From Zonotrichia leucophrys gambelii (Eukaryota > Chordata > Aves > Passeriformes > Passerellidae): DNA of 64,000 nt. The DNA lies in NCBI RefSeq assembly GCF_028769735.1, contig NC_088186.1, positions 8,649,001 to 8,713,000 on the forward strand, read 5' to 3'. How positions within the stretch are numbered: position 1 is the first letter of the stretch; every line of letters starts with the position of its first letter. The position numbers were made by a program, and so were the translations under genes. Shown here one piece after another: positions 1 through 11,088 of this stretch. Under the pieces are notes generated by a model. That model was not told where the DNA came from. It searched no databases and saw only the letters and a program-made list of their open reading frames with translations.

Positions 1-330
1 GGGGCCGTGCCCATTCCCTGGGCAGCCTGGGCAGTGCCAGCACCCTCTGGGGGCAGAGCCTTGCCCTGAGCTCCAGCCTGAGCTGCCCTGGCCCAGCCCC
101 AGCCGTGCCCTGGCTCCTGTCCCTGGCCCAGAGCAGAGATGGAGCTGCCCCTCGGGAGGAGCTGCAGCCCCGGGGAGCTCTGCCCTCACTCTGCTCCAGC
201 TGAACAACCCCAGAGCCCTCAGCTGCTCCTCACAGCCCCTCCAGACCCTTCCCCATCCCTGTGTCCCTCCTCTGGACACTCTCACACCTTTAGACCATTT
301 TTCATTGTGACTCTCAAAAGTGCCCCCAGG
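1..330 (-). mobile_element. CR1 LINE fragment, antisense, cut by window edge
   Basis: The first ~125 bases are nearly the reverse complement of 36470-36600, and the first ~60 also match 59818-59885. All three copies share a GC-rich block about gamma-carboxy-like GGGCAGCCTGGGC spacing and read as CR1 sequence upstream of its 3' end. The copy lies antisense to TNFSF8 and its own 3' end is outside the window. It probably sits in TNFSF8 intron 2. Confidence 0.7.
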
Positions 331-830
331 GATTGAGGTGAGGCCACACCAGCACCAAGCAGAGTGGGACATGTGAGGATCATGACACACAACATGTAAT
401 GTCAGATTTTAGTAGGACTCAGTTTTCTGCACTAGCTGCTCCTTCAGAGACCCTTGTAGGATTGGGGACTGTGGTATCAGTTTTATAAACAGATTCACAG
501 GAAAACTTCAGAGTTTTGTGTACCCAGGGAGAGGGAGTATTATTTTTAAAAGCTTTACTGAAATTCCTTCCTGCTTTATTCTTGGTGTTCAGCTGTGGAA
601 TGGAACACAGAAAATTTCCAGTTTTCCATCTGAGCTCCTGTGCACTTCCACAGCTAGAGAAGGGCCAGGAGATGTAAAGGAGAGCAAATGCAAAGAAAAA
701 TAACCATTCACCTATCAGGCTGCAGCACTGGGATGTGTACTGTTTTCCTGGATGGACACACCTTGTCTGTGTGTCCATCCACCTGTGGACCTAGGGGACA
801 ATTCTGTGTCATGCAGAATAAAGACAGAAT
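331..830. other. TNFSF8 intron, no recognised element
   Basis: This is mixed-composition sequence between two CR1 fragments. The open frames on either strand have no domain and no splice context. A short inverted motif (GGATGGACACAC / TGTGTGTCCATCC) occurs around 751-780. Confidence 0.4.
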
Positions 831-990
831 AATCACAGAATCATTGACTGAATCCTAGAATGGTTTGGGGTTGAAAAGACCTTAAATGTCATCTCATCCC
901 ACCCCGTGCCATGGGTAGGACACCTTCCATTGTCCCAGGCTGCTCCAAGCCCTGTCCAGTCTGGCCTTGGGCACTGCCAGGGATGGATAA
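831..990 (-). mobile_element. CR1 LINE 3' end, antisense
   Basis: Read on the minus strand this gives the standard CR1 tail: ...CCTGGGACAATGG..., then AAGGTCTTTTCAACCC, and a terminal ATTCTGTGATT-type repeat. It is a 5'-truncated fragment of about 160 bp, the usual form of CR1 in birds. Confidence 0.85.
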
Positions 991-1107
991 TCAGTGCCAT
1001 TAACTGAACATCCAGTGTGATGAGAGGAGGAAAAACAGAGAGGAGATGGAAGCCAGGAATATGGATGGAAAGGAGGGGAAATGCAAGGGGGAGAAGTGGG
1101 GAGCTAT

Positions 1108-1480
1108 TGTAAATCAAAGACAACTCTGATGAAGGGGAAAGAGAATGATGCATCTGACTCCATCATCAGAAGGCTAATTAATCACTTTATTATACTGTAC
1201 TATGTACATTTCATCTAAATTGAATCTGCCTTGCACTCACTCTTGCTCACAACTGCTCACCCTGCACTCATCATCTCTGATTCTCTCCTCACTGTCCCGT
1301 GACAGTCCCACACACACACCTGGCCCTGACAGGCCAAGGGAACCAAACATCCTCACTGTGGGTAAACAATCTCCATATTGCATTCTGCTTTGGCACAACA
1401 CAGGCACAGCAAGCGAGACAAGAATTGTGTTTCCTCCTCTGCTTGTCTCACAGCTTCTCTCTGTTCAGAGAATAGCACAG
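1108..1480 (-). mobile_element. Solo LTR, family A, antisense
   Basis: This matches the reverse complement of 40316-40690 and parts of 21682-22073 and 10262-11038. On the minus strand it carries an AATAAAG polyadenylation signal followed by TGATTAATTAGCCTTCTGATGATG-like sequence and ends TTTGATTTACA. The family shares a GTTTACCCAAAGTGAGGATG-like block. No clean target duplication survives here, so exact ends are approximate. Confidence 0.7.
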
Positions 1481-1534
1481 GGAGCAGGGTCTGGGATGCA
1501 GGATCTGGATCACAGGGATGCGGTGCTGAGACAC

Positions 1535-2000
1535 CGGGATGAAGTGTCGGGATGCGGGGAATGGGACAGTGGGATGCAGGGGATGGGACACCGGGATGCG
1601 GTGCCAGGACTCGGCGGCTCCTCGGTGCTCTGCGGCCGCCTGCAGTGCCGGGCACGGCCGTGGGATGGAGCCGTCCCCGCGGCCGTGGGATGGAGCAATT
1701 CCCGCGGCCGTGGGACGGAGCAGCCCGCGAGGCAGTGGGAGGGAGCAATACCTGCATCCCGTGGGATGGAGCCATCCCAGCGTGGCGTGGGATACAGCAG
1801 TTCCCGCATCCCGTGGGCGGGAACAGATCCCGCAGCTGTGGGATGGAGCAGTTCCCGTATCCCGTGGGACGGAGCAGCTCCCGTGGAACGGAGGAGTTCC
1901 CGTGTCCCCAGGGATGGAGCAGTTCCTGTGGGATAGAGCAGCTCCTGTATCCCGAGGGATGGAGCAGTTCCCGAGGGACGGAGACGTCCCCTCGGGAGCA
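1535..2000. repeat. CpG-rich GC minisatellite
   Basis: This is an imperfect tandem array built on a unit close to GTGGGATGGAGCAGTTCCCG with a variable CATCC or CGGC spacer (about 20-33 bp per unit). It is preceded by a related GGGATGCGGGGAATGGGACA-type block. It is rich in CpG, unlike the surrounding intron, and keeps several frames open on both strands (up to 314 codons). Those open frames are repeat artefacts. It lies between an LTR and a CR1 fragment, probably inside TNFSF8 intron 2. Confidence 0.85.
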
Positions 2001-2149
2001 GCCCCTGTTCCTCCCGGTCCCGGCGCTTTGGATTCGGGCCATTCCCGGGTCTCGGCCGCTGCCCCGGGCTCCGACCCGCGGCCTGGGGAGGGCTCGGGGT
2101 GTGCGGGGGGAGCGGGGCCGGCTCGGCCCCTCCAGCAGCCGCCTTCGGG

Positions 2150-2315
2150 TCCCTGGTGCCCAGAGCAGCTGTGGCTGCCCCTGCATCCCTGGCAGTGCCC
2201 AAGGCCAGGCTGGGCAGGGCTGGGAGCAGCCTGGGACAGTGGGAGGTGTCCCTGCCATGGCAGGGTGGAACAGGATGAGCTTTAAGGTCCCTTCCATCCC
2301 AAAGCACTCGAGGAT
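2150..2315 (+). mobile_element. CR1 LINE 3' end, sense
   Basis: The sequence runs from CCCAGAGCAGCTGTGGCTGC through CAGCCTGGGACAGTGGGAGG to AAGGTCCCTTCCATCCCAAA. This is the order of a CR1 tail in the plus direction. It lies about 190 bp from an opposite copy at 2502-2710, so the two could pair as a hairpin in a TNFSF8 pre-mRNA. Confidence 0.9.
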
Positions 2316-2501
2316 TTTATAAACATCCTAAAGTCCTGGTGAAATCCACATTTTAACCATGAGAGAACAGAGCAACATTCCAAAAGCACCCGAAGAGCCA
2401 TTTTCAGCACTATGTCCCACTTAAATGTTTAAAAGCTTTTTGTAATTGCACCACAAAAATATCTTGGTTAAATAAAACTTACGTGCACATAATTTCTGTT
2501 T

Positions 2502-2710
2502 CATAGAATCAGAGAATCCCAGACTGGTTTGGGACCTTAAAGCCCATCCCATCCCACCCCTGCCATGGCAGGGACACCTCCCACTGTCCCAGGCTGCTCC
2601 CAGCCCTGTCCAGCCTGGCCTTGGGCACTGCCAGGGATCCAGGGGCAGCCACAGCTGCTCTGGGCACCCTGTGCCAGGGCCTGCCCACTCTCACTGTAAT
2701 TCCTCCTTGC
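2502..2710 (-). mobile_element. CR1 LINE 3' end, antisense
   Basis: It starts with the reverse of the CR1 terminal repeat (TAGAATCAGAGAATCCCAGA) and runs through the reversed CAGCCTGGGACAGTGGGAGG block to CCCTGTGCCAGGGCC. It is about 290 bp upstream of the TNFSF8 exon at 3004 and inverted relative to 2150-2315. Confidence 0.9.
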
Positions 2711-3003
2711 ATCTATTCCAAATACAGCCGCTTTTAATTGAAAACCATCACTTCTATTTTTAAGAAGCAGGGTAAGGAATTTAATTTTTCACGGCTGAGA
2801 GCTGCAGTCTGCCAGAGCTTTAGGTTGTTATAGATTTACCAGTTGAGTGACACTGCTCTGAATTCCCTGGGCAGATCAGATATCCTCAGCCAAAGAGTAA
2901 GAACCATGCTGAAAGTGGGGTGCCAAGTGCTGACTGCATTTTATTGTACCAAAAAATTAAAGAAAAGCTCAGAAGCGATGAGTTAATCTGTTGTTTTCTT
3001 CAG

Positions 3004-3078
3004 GTAACACCTTTGAAGACTATTTGAGGATCCTACAGAGTGTTCCAGCAGCCAATGGAACTGCTGCCTACATGAGAG
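3004..3078 (+). CDS. TNFSF8: TNFSF8 (CD30 ligand), internal exon, probably exon 3 of 4
   Basis: This 75-bp exon encodes about 25 residues of the extracellular stalk just before the TNF-homology domain (reads GNTFEDYLRILQSVPAANGT, then AAYMR). It follows a pyrimidine-rich tract ending in CAG at 3001-3003 and ends at a GT donor at 3079. Both borders are phase 1: the first codon takes its first base from the missing upstream exon, and the last G joins TG of the next exon to give Val. CD30L is a type II membrane cytokine that binds CD30 (TNFRSF8) on activated lymphocytes. The pattern of acidic residues, a Leu-rich ILQ segment and a Tyr near the junction fits the matching CD30L segment as I recall it. 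An N-G-T glycosylation sequon is present. It is too short to identify alone; the call rests on the in-phase link to the exon at 3671. Earlier exons lie left of the window. Confidence 0.8.
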
Positions 3079-3336
3079 GTCAGCGGGGAGTCCAGGGGGG
3101 AAGAGGGTTGGGAAAAGGAAATTTCAGAGCTGTCTGAAAAGCTGCTCATGTCGTTCACACTGGGTTTACTAGCAAATAGCCTTTTTGTCCAAAATGGCAT
3201 TTTATAGGAAAAAATTCCTTAGCTTTCCTGGAATGTGATTGGTAAATCCCTATCTGATACTAGAAACTTTTATTTTACCTTGATATACATAAAAGGAAAT
3301 AAAGATTCAACTTCTGCATACCCACAGAGGAAGGTA

Positions 3337-3412
3337 CACCTCCATGAGCTGTCCAATCTCCATGAATATGGAAAGTACATGAATGTACACCTCCATGAAT
3401 TCCCTTCAAATG
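3337..3412 (+). repeat. Dispersed repeat, inverted partner at 7031-7085
   Basis: This lies in the TNFSF8 intron between 3078 and 3671. The core CATGAATATGGAAAGTACAT and its flanks (about 50 bp) recur as the reverse complement at 7031-7085, 3.7 kb away. It also contains two short near-repeats of GTACACCTCCATGA. The family is not identified. Confidence 0.6.
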
Positions 3413-3670
3413 CCAAGTGGGGAAATAATGGAGATGAACACTCATGCATTTTGCTGTCCTGAATTTCCCAAGGGCTGAGTAAATCCTTGGAATTTTTAGT
3501 GCCTCACCTCCATGTGTGAGCTCCCAGCTCTCTTTCCAGGGGTTTTCCTGCAGTTTCCTGGAAGGGAAGGGCAGGTGTCTCCTTTTAGCAGGAAACCCTG
3601 CTGGAGGTGTCCTAGGGATGAAGGGAGCTCGGTGGAGCTCAGAGCTAACACCCCTTTGCTCTCCCTGCAG

Positions 3671-4068
3671 TGTCCAGGACAGTGAACAGCTCCAAGCTGA
3701 GCCTGGTGGAGAAGGGGATCTGTGAGGGCATCAAGTGCCAGAGCCCAGAGCTGGTGATCAGGGAACATGGCCTCTACTTGATCTTCTGCAACTTGAACTT
3801 TCACTTTCCCAACTGCTCCAAGAGCCCCATTGACCTCAAGATCGATCTCCTGGTGAACGACAGGGTGGACAGGCAGACGTTGTCCACATTCTGTGCCTCA
3901 GAAACGTGCCAGGACGAGACTTTTAAGACCTTGCTCCAGATGCACTTGACACACCTGGACAAGGAGGACAAAATATCAGTGACACTGAACCATCCTGAGT
4001 TCCTGAATGACGTTTCTCTTCCCAATGAAAACGTTCTTGGGGTCTTGAAGTACAACGATGAGATGTGA
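3671..4068 (+). CDS. TNFSF8: TNFSF8 (CD30 ligand), terminal exon with TNF-homology domain
   Basis: This exon encodes about 132 residues, nearly the whole TNF-homology domain and the C-terminus, and ends in TGA at 4066-4068. Its acceptor is CAG at 3668-3670, and the frame continues in phase 1 from 3004-3078. Residues 28-41 (LVIREHGLYLIFCN) closely resemble the TNF-family signature around the conserved G-x-Y strand. Further matches to CD30L are the following beta strand (IDLKIDLLVN), a QTLSTFC strand and the C-terminal motif NENVLGVLKYN. N-linked sequons occur at residues 6 (NSS) and 48 (NCS). Cysteines at residues 18 and 23 of the exon, and others later, could form disulfides. The product should be a trimeric type II membrane ligand for TNFRSF8 acting in T/B-cell costimulation. 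Exon length fits the last exon of the family. The frame is intact, with no sign of decay. TNFSF15 lies about 45.6 kb downstream on the same strand, the pairing I recall for vertebrate genomes. Confidence 0.93.
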
Positions 4069-4830
4069 GCAGCTCCCTGACCTCCCACTGCTGCCCAGAC
4101 CCTTCCTCTGAACACCAGCAGCCTCCTTTCACTAAACACCACCTTGGTTTAAATTTCACACCTCACCTCATCCCTAGGGTGAACAAGGAACTTTGTGAGT
4201 GTCCCAGAAAATCATACACTGCAAGAGCCACAGCTGCCAGGTTACCTGGCCTGGTTCTGGGTGGGATTGTTGGACTATCCAGCACATAACCCACCAAGGG
4301 TTCTTCAAAATAATCTGTGCAAACACAGACTAAAACCCAGCCAGATCATGGCAAGAATTCCACAATACGGAGATTTTTAGGGCCATAAACTGCTGGCACA
4401 TGTGCTCAGGACACGGGGAAATGTGTTTAACTCTATTTTGTGGAGTAGTGTTTTAACCCAGTCTTTCCAAAAACCCAACAGTCAAAGCTTGTAGTCAAAG
4501 CTTTTCTTTACCACAGCCACACAGTGACAACTCTGGAGCAGATTCATTGTGCAACAGCAGAAATGATGAAATTATTGACTCTCGGGCTGGTAGCTGAAAC
4601 TCTGGGGCAGGACATAGAAGATTTGGGATTTACAGGATATTTCTGGGCTGCATTCTGCTATGGACTTTATGTCGTTTCTTTCAAGTGTCTTCCTTGTCAC
4701 TATTTATCCATCTTTTCTATTTAAATATAAAGCTCTTTGGGACAGACTTTGTCTAAGCAGAGTGCTCAGCCTCTGTTTTTCCCTGGGGTTCTCAGACCTT
4801 TTTTACATTCAACATTAAAACAGCAATGGA
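4069..4830 (+). other. TNFSF8: Likely TNFSF8 3' UTR and downstream flank
   Basis: Sequence after the TNFSF8 stop is unique-looking and moderately AT-rich. No canonical AATAAA occurs in the first 750 bp. The nearest usable variants are ATTAAA at 4814-4819 and a weak AATATA-type signal near 4723. Canonical AATAAA first appears much further on (about 6093 and 6249), so the true end of the transcript cannot be fixed from sequence. No classic AU-rich pentamer cluster was seen. Confidence 0.4.
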
Positions 4831-5665
4831 GTTGCCAATCTGGCAGATAGCAAAGTCCATCAGGATTCATTTTCCTCGGGTGCTGCCCTGCCAGTTTGGC
4901 ACAAACCACACTGGGCTGGGAATCCTCCTCCAGCACTGCCTGGGAAGCCAGGGCTCCACACTTCCCCAAAGTCCACACTTTCCCAAACAGTTTCAGACTG
5001 GCCCTCAGCTGGGAGCTGGGATGTCTGAGCAGGCCAGGGGATGGGTGGTATTGGAGCTTCTTTGGATGCCTGGAATATTTAGAGAATTCAGGATAAAAGA
5101 AAACTCTCCAGCCCTCTTATTCCATGAATTGCAGTAACCCAGACATGTATTTGCAATTTCATTCTTACAGTGTGAGGAGTGAAGGGACCAAGATGTTCCC
5201 AAGCTGGTTCCAAGCTGGTTCAGTCCTTTCCTTTTCCCTTCATCTCTGGGAATCCAGGAAGGCCTATTCTCACCATTATTGGAGTTTTTCTCCTTGCACA
5301 ACTGACATTTTTCTATGACTGCATCTTGGCAAACTTTCCACAGCAAACATTTAGTCATAGATTGAGTTTCTGGCTCCAGAAGCCTGGTGCTTTATCACCC
5401 AAGCTCAGTGGATGCTGGTGACTGATGGAGCTCAGTTTGTGTGAGCACACTCCAAATATTCCTCAGAGCTGAAATTTGTTTCTTGTTTTACATCACCAGA
5501 AACTGATGGTGCATATCAATGAAGTTTTGTCTCATCCATCCAGGTGACTTCAAATTACACCAGACACTTTCTAAAGGTCAGGAGCTGATATGATTCACTG
5601 TTAGAGATACTTTCTTTTTTGATAAACATTGATGCAACCAAAATTTCCTTTTGCTGTTAATGAAT
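4831..5665. other. Intergenic, nothing recognised
   Basis: No repeat family, splice-flanked frame or RNA gene was recognised. Open frames of 60-117 codons overlap on both strands and have random-looking composition. Confidence 0.4.
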
Positions 5666-5667
5666 CA

Positions 5668-5745
5668 GGAAAAAAAAAAAAAAAAAGAAAAAAAAAAGAA
5701 AACTAAATCAAAAAGAAAAAAAAAACCCAAAAAACCCAAAAAACA
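5668..5745 (+). repeat. A-rich tract
   Basis: Nearly pure A with scattered G and C, ending in repeated CCCAAAAAAC units. It could be the decayed tail of a retroposed sequence, but no duplication of the flanks was seen. Confidence 0.8.
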
Positions 5746-7030
5746 TGGATTTAGTTTTTTCTTCTTTCTTTTTCTCTTACCATAGAGAAATTTATTTTTA
5801 AAAGAGTCAGCTGACCCTGCCCATGACTTTGGAACCTCCTCTGGGATCTCCTCACTCCTCTGGGCCGTATAAATCCCTCATGTCTCTGAATAAGGTTTTT
5901 ATCTTCTATTTGCCTCCACTTTGATCCACACAACCAGTTTCCAGAGAAGTTAAAGCAAGCCTGGCAGAGAGGGATCATAGCTCCTGAATATAGAAGCAGT
6001 CAGTGAATGAAAATATGCATTTCCTCACACATCCCACCCCTCCTCCTCTCCCTCGAGGCTTTGAACTCAAGGAGAAAGGGCATTCTTTAAAAAATAAAGC
6101 AGATCTCCCTGCACAGGGTGATTTTATTATAATATTTTGCCAGATGGAGAAAATCCTGACAAAGCAATGCTAAGCTGCTCAGCCCCAGGCATTTTAATAC
6201 CTTTGGATAAAGAAATCTGGCCTCTACCCCATTGCCTCTGAGAAATAAGAATAAATTATAGCCAGAAAGAAAGCCCATTAATAGTGGACAATTTCCCCAT
6301 CAGTTACAAAAATGTTAAATAGCTTTAACTGAAGCAAGGCCCTGAGGCAGGCACATGCCAAGCCACTTCATTCTTTCATCCCTTTTCCTTCATTTATTTT
6401 TTTTTCCTAAGTTTTTGAAGCAGGTAATTTTGACAACAAACCTGTATGGAAAAAATACCCAGGCTGGTCCTTCCCATAAGGATGTGTCTCTCCAGCAGCA
6501 TCAGCAGCAGTTCTCTGTGGGGAACATTCCTGTTTGCAGCAGGAGGTTCCATCTTCTGAGGAGCCACTCCTTGCTCTGGCTCCCCAGCACAGGAGAGGGC
6601 AGCAATCCCAAATGCACTGAAGTTGATGCCTTTTGAGCTACCTAAAAACAGAAGCCAGACAAAATTAAGAAAATGAAAAGTTGTTATATTTATTGAAGGG
6701 CCTTCAGGTACATTTTAAGGCAGATGAAGCCCCAATGGCTACACCCAAAATGGATGATGGTTTCACAGGTTTCACACTTTTATAAGTTTTCTCCATTTGC
6801 ATATTGGGGGTTAATCTGCCAATTACAGCTTCAGCTAATGAAGTCATTGACCCCAAGTTTGCTCCCCCCAAACTCACTTTTGTTTCCATCTCTGGAGCCT
6901 GAGGCAGTGAGGTGTCCTTGATTGTAGGCCTGGAGAGGAATTGTTGTGTCAGCCCAAAATAGGAGAGCAGCAGCTCACAGTGTGTGTGGAGTTTGGAGTT
7001 ATGCACTAAAGAATTTAGGGTTGTAACATT
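5746..7030. other. Intergenic, nothing firmly recognised
   Basis: AT-rich sequence with canonical AATAAA at about 6093 and 6249. The stretch from about 6690 on the minus strand has a 118-codon open frame that runs through the dispersed repeat at 7031-7085. It is probably part of the same unknown transposable element and not a gene. Confidence 0.35.
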
Positions 7031-7085
7031 TGATGGGAATTCATAGAGATGGACATTCATGTACTTTCCATATTCATGGAAATGG
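7031..7085 (-). repeat. Dispersed repeat, inverted copy of 3357-3411
   Basis: The reverse complement matches the TNFSF8-intron segment around CATGAATATGGAAAGTACAT over about 50 bp with few differences. Confidence 0.6.
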
Positions 7086-9245
7086 TACAGCAGGGCTACA
7101 AATATATGGAAAATATAAAAGCTAAAATCCTAAGGCATCAAAGTCATGGAGAAATTGTTCAAATTCCTCCCCTGGTCCTCAGATGGGGCAAATGTGGGGT
7201 TTTCTGTGCCTGTGTGTTATTGCCAACTCCACCAGACACAGGGAGCAGCAACAATCCCACAGCTCTGCTCTGTCAAGGGGTTTGGACCCTCCCCAACCAC
7301 TGATAAAGCTGCACTCTTAATCTGATTCCTCCTTGGCCATGGGGCATTGATAGGATTTATCCATAATCTTGGTTGAGAAAGAAAAAAAAATCCTAATATT
7401 GGTTTAATTTTGTCTGACGTTAATTGCTGCAGAAATCTTGAACAGGGATTTCAATAGCAGCCATGCTGATGTAACACATTTCCATCCCAGCTCACCCGGG
7501 GGCAGCAACTCCAAATCTGATCAAGGTTTTTAAGATCAGAGATCACAGAGCTGCGTCTGAGCTCTGCTGGAGCCGTGGAGACTTTGAAACCACGAGAGCA
7601 ATCAGATTTCACAAGGCTCGGTGACACCTCCCATGAAATTGGCCCCAGCCCAAACTCCTGAAAGCTCAGCTGTGAAAATGAAGCCATGGCTTATGTGACA
7701 CAGATTCGTTATCCACGGAGGGACTTTCACATTCACTTCTGCGTTTGTTTCAGTTTTTGTTCAGCACGAGAAGAAAACATCAAGTGATGTTTTCTAAGTG
7801 ACAAGAGTCACTTAGAGAGGAAATCCCTTCCTGTGCCAGCCAGGGGCTCTTGGCAACCTAAAAATGCACAGCAGTTTTTATTTAAATATCCCACCTGGAT
7901 CAATAGGGCCCTGACCTTCTGTGCAGCCACTGCCTGACTCTGCACTGCTCTGAGCCACACAGATCCCTTGGGAAAACAAGCAGCACTCTGCAAAATTCTT
8001 GGCTAATTGCTCATGCTCTTAAATAATTATCATCATCATTATTATTATTGTTATTATTATTATTCATAATGTTACTAGATAGAAAAATTCAAAGCAGCTC
8101 CACTGTTTTCAAGCACCCTAACCTGAAGATAACATAAGAAAGGGACTACTCAACACAAATAACCAACTTAAAAAGCAAAATAAATAAGAAACTTTTATAT
8201 TTGGGACCTTAGAAAGAGGAAGTGATATGACTTGTGTTTGGTGCAAACAGCAAGAGAAAACCTGAGAGCAAAGGCAGCTTCTGGAGGGAGAATGACTGAA
8301 ACAAATGCAAATTCTGATGAGCAACACTTGGGGCAGCAGTAGCTGCACACGGTGACCTCAACACCTCCTCCAGCCCCAGCTTTTAATGGTTTTAATTGGC
8401 TCAGTTTCAATGAAAGTGAGGATAAATGGTCTTGGAAAAATGTTTTGGAAGAGCACATTCTGCAGTCACACCTGGAACCCCCCCAGCCCCCATGGTTTCA
8501 ATCCCCAGTTTTTCTTTTCACTGCTGATCCCAGGAGCTGGAAGGTTTGGGATGGAGAAGGGTGGAGCCCCAAGGACAGCGTGGCACTGTCTGAAATTCAG
8601 GCTCCAGGAGGAATTCAGGTGTTTCCAAGGTTGTGATAGCCCAGAGCTGGATGTTCCCATGAGGGCAGAGCCTTCTCCACGCTCAGCACTCCCTGGGATT
8701 GCAGCAGCCTCCCTGCTCTGGTGCAAGGCAGGGGTGCTGCAGTGAAGCCATCAGCTCATTTTCCTGAGCTGCCATATCCTGCACTCCTGACATTCCATTT
8801 CCCTTCATGTCAACAGCTTCTAAATTTAGGCTCCCTAATTCCTTCTTAGAGCCAGTGTGAAACAGGAAGCTCCAGGTGAGTCAGAGCACCCAAAATAGCA
8901 GTCTAGAAAAGCCAGGCTCAGCTGCTAAGTGAGCCTTGACTCTGTCCAGCCACCTCACACTCAACAGCCTCATGCAGTTCCAGATAAAGAAATGATTATT
9001 TAATGTGTGGATTGATAATTTATGGCCACTTTCCAGGGGGGAAATTTATGGACTGAGGCCTCCAAGCAGGACACATTTGTGAGGTAAAACACAATGACAA
9101 GTGAGAAAGTTGGTAGATTTATGGCCATACAAGAATAAGATTTGCCTGTTTAGGTCATTTTTATTCCACTTATTCCTTGATCTGACAGAGGGAAAGCCAG
9201 ATTTTGGAATTAAACACCAATTCAGAACTAGAAGTCCCTTTGAAG
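7086..9245. other. Intergenic, mostly unique; small ATT microsatellite
   Basis: There is no recognised gene. A short imperfect (ATT)n/(ATC)n run lies at about 8018-8066. The region 7440-7760 is repeat-poor with several CpGs and might be regulatory, but nothing in the sequence proves it. Confidence 0.35.
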
Positions 9246-9246
9246 C

Positions 9247-9670
9247 TACTTTTCTCATAGAAAACTGTGTAGTAAATATATGACATTTTTTTCATTCTTT
9301 CAGTTTTTAAATTCCTAATTTCCTAGGGTTTTTGTCATTCTACTTCTTCCTCTCTTTGTTTCTGTTTTTGTGTCTCTATATTTGTATGAAAGCAGATGGA
9401 AAAGGAAATCAGATGTAAGGTAAAGGAAAGATTAAAAAAGGAAAGCAAGCAGAGTGTGAGGAATTGGTGAAAATACCCCAGCAGTTTAAACAGTTAAATG
9501 AGTTCTAAGAAGCTCTGACTCCAAGGATTTGAGGGAATGTGGCTCCAAAGCCAGGCTGGACAGGGCTTGGAGCAACCTGGGATGGTGGAAGGTGTCCCTG
9601 CCATGGAATGGGGAAAATGAGATGAGCTTTAAGGTCCCTTCCAACCTAAACCAGTCTGGGATCTTTGATT
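9247..9670 (+). mobile_element. Composite CR1 with internal module, sense
   Basis: Three blocks can be read. 9247-9400 is pyrimidine-rich and is the inverted copy of 10690-10850. 9400-9535 is the module GGAAAAGGAAATCAGATG...AGTTCTAAGAAGCTCTGACT shared with 10500-10660 and, inverted, with 11240-11380 and 12220-12350. 9540-9670 is an ordinary CR1 3' tail. The order module then CR1 tail is the same in the other copies. Confidence 0.75.
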
Positions 9671-10260
9671 CCAATACCCACATCAATTACAATTTGACAC
9701 CAGCAATTTCTGCTCTTACGCTGTAGAGGAAAACAAAGTTTTATGGTGAAAAATGCTAATTTTATGCAATTTTAAAACACTTTATATGGATGCAACTCCA
9801 GAGGCTTCAGCCAAGTTCCTCAGCATGAACAGTGGTGGGAGAGCAGGACTTTTGCCTCTGGCAGGCAGAATTATGAGCAGCATTGCAGAGCCTTGATATT
9901 TAAGGGGTTTTTTCATGTATAAACCCAACTGTGTTGTGAGTGTTCACTGGGGGCTTTAGCAATGACACCTATGAAAGGAAAATCAATTTTCCCATATAAA
10001 ATGAAATTGTGTTGTGCTAATTATTTCAGTTTAAATATTGAGAGCACAGGTGTTTTCCTGAATAAACACACCTGGTTCAGAGCATGGTGGTGAGAGTGTC
10101 TTTAGCCATCTTCAGACAAATCACAGGGCAGCTTTTAGGGTAGAACCAGGCACGGGCTGGTCCTGCAGGCCAAGAAACACAAATATTCCTTATGGGAAAG
10201 GAATTCCTGGTGCTGGAGCACAGATCCCTTTGGACAACTGCTTGGGCTGAGGGCTCTGGA
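9671..10260. other. Intergenic, nothing recognised
   Basis: AT-rich sequence between two repeat copies. No gene-like frame. Confidence 0.4.
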
Positions 10261-10261
10261 A

Positions 10262-11038
10262 TTCACAGATGAGGGGAGAGAATGATGCATCTGATTCCAT
10301 CTCATCAGAAGGCAAATTAATTATTATACCACATTATTCTATACTATATTACATTTCATCTAAATTGAATCTGCCAAGAACTCAATTCTGCTCACACTGC
10401 CCAGAATCTCATGACTGACACCCAACAGTCCCAACACACACCAAGGGAACCTGGAACAACCTGGGATAATGGAAGGTGCTCCTTCCATTTTTTTCTGTCT
10501 TTATTTGTTGCACAGAAATGGACAGAAAAGGAAATCAAACATAACTTAAAGAGAGAAAAAGGAAAGAAAGCAAAGTGTGGAGAATTTGGAAAAACATTCC
10601 AGCAGTTTGAACAGATAGATGAGCTCTAAGAAGCTCTGACTCCAAGGATGTGAGGGAAAGTGGCTTCCCTTTTCCTTATGTTTTATTTCCTTTCCCATCT
10701 GCTTTCGTAAAAAGTAGAGACACAAAAATAGAAGCAAAGAGAGGAAGAAGCACAATGACAAAAACACAAGGAAATTAAAAATATAAAGACTGAAGGAATG
10801 AAAAAATTGTCAAATATTTACTACGCAGTTTTCTATGAGAAAAGTAGGCCAAGGAAACAAAACATCTTCACTTTGGGTAAACAATCTCCATATTTCATTC
10901 TACTTTTGCACAAACACAGGCACAGCAAATGATAAGAATTGTTTTTCCTTTCTCTGAGGTTCAGAGAATGTGAAATCCAGAAATATTCTTGGGAAGAATT
11001 GTGCCTTGCTTTTCTCTGGGAAGAGAAATGTGGCTACA
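10262..11038 (-). mobile_element. Family A LTR, antisense, split by a nested insertion
   Basis: 10262-10446 matches the 3' half and 10851-11038 the 5' half of the family A LTR, compared with 1108-1480 and 21682-22073. The reverse-oriented start (CCACATTTCTC inverted) lies near 11028-11038. The two halves are separated by about 400 bp of composite CR1 sequence. Confidence 0.7.
10447..10850 (+). mobile_element. Nested composite CR1 fragment inside the LTR
   Basis: It starts with a CR1 piece (CCTGGGATAATGGAAGGTGC), continues with the shared internal module (about 10490-10665), then an inverted copy of 9247-9410. The flanks CCAAGGGAAC (about 10438) and CCAAGGAAAC (about 10852) look like a ~10-bp target duplication in the LTR. 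The module and its following inverted piece share sequence, so the fragment could fold on itself. Confidence 0.65.
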
Positions 11039-11088
11039 GAGGGCTGCATGGGGGGATCTGCCCTTCTCCCATAAAGCTGGGAGATAAT

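Noticed and set aside
1353..2297. 314-codon minus-strand open frame
   Set aside because: It runs through the CpG-rich minisatellite and CR1/LTR pieces; other frames are equally open; no domain.
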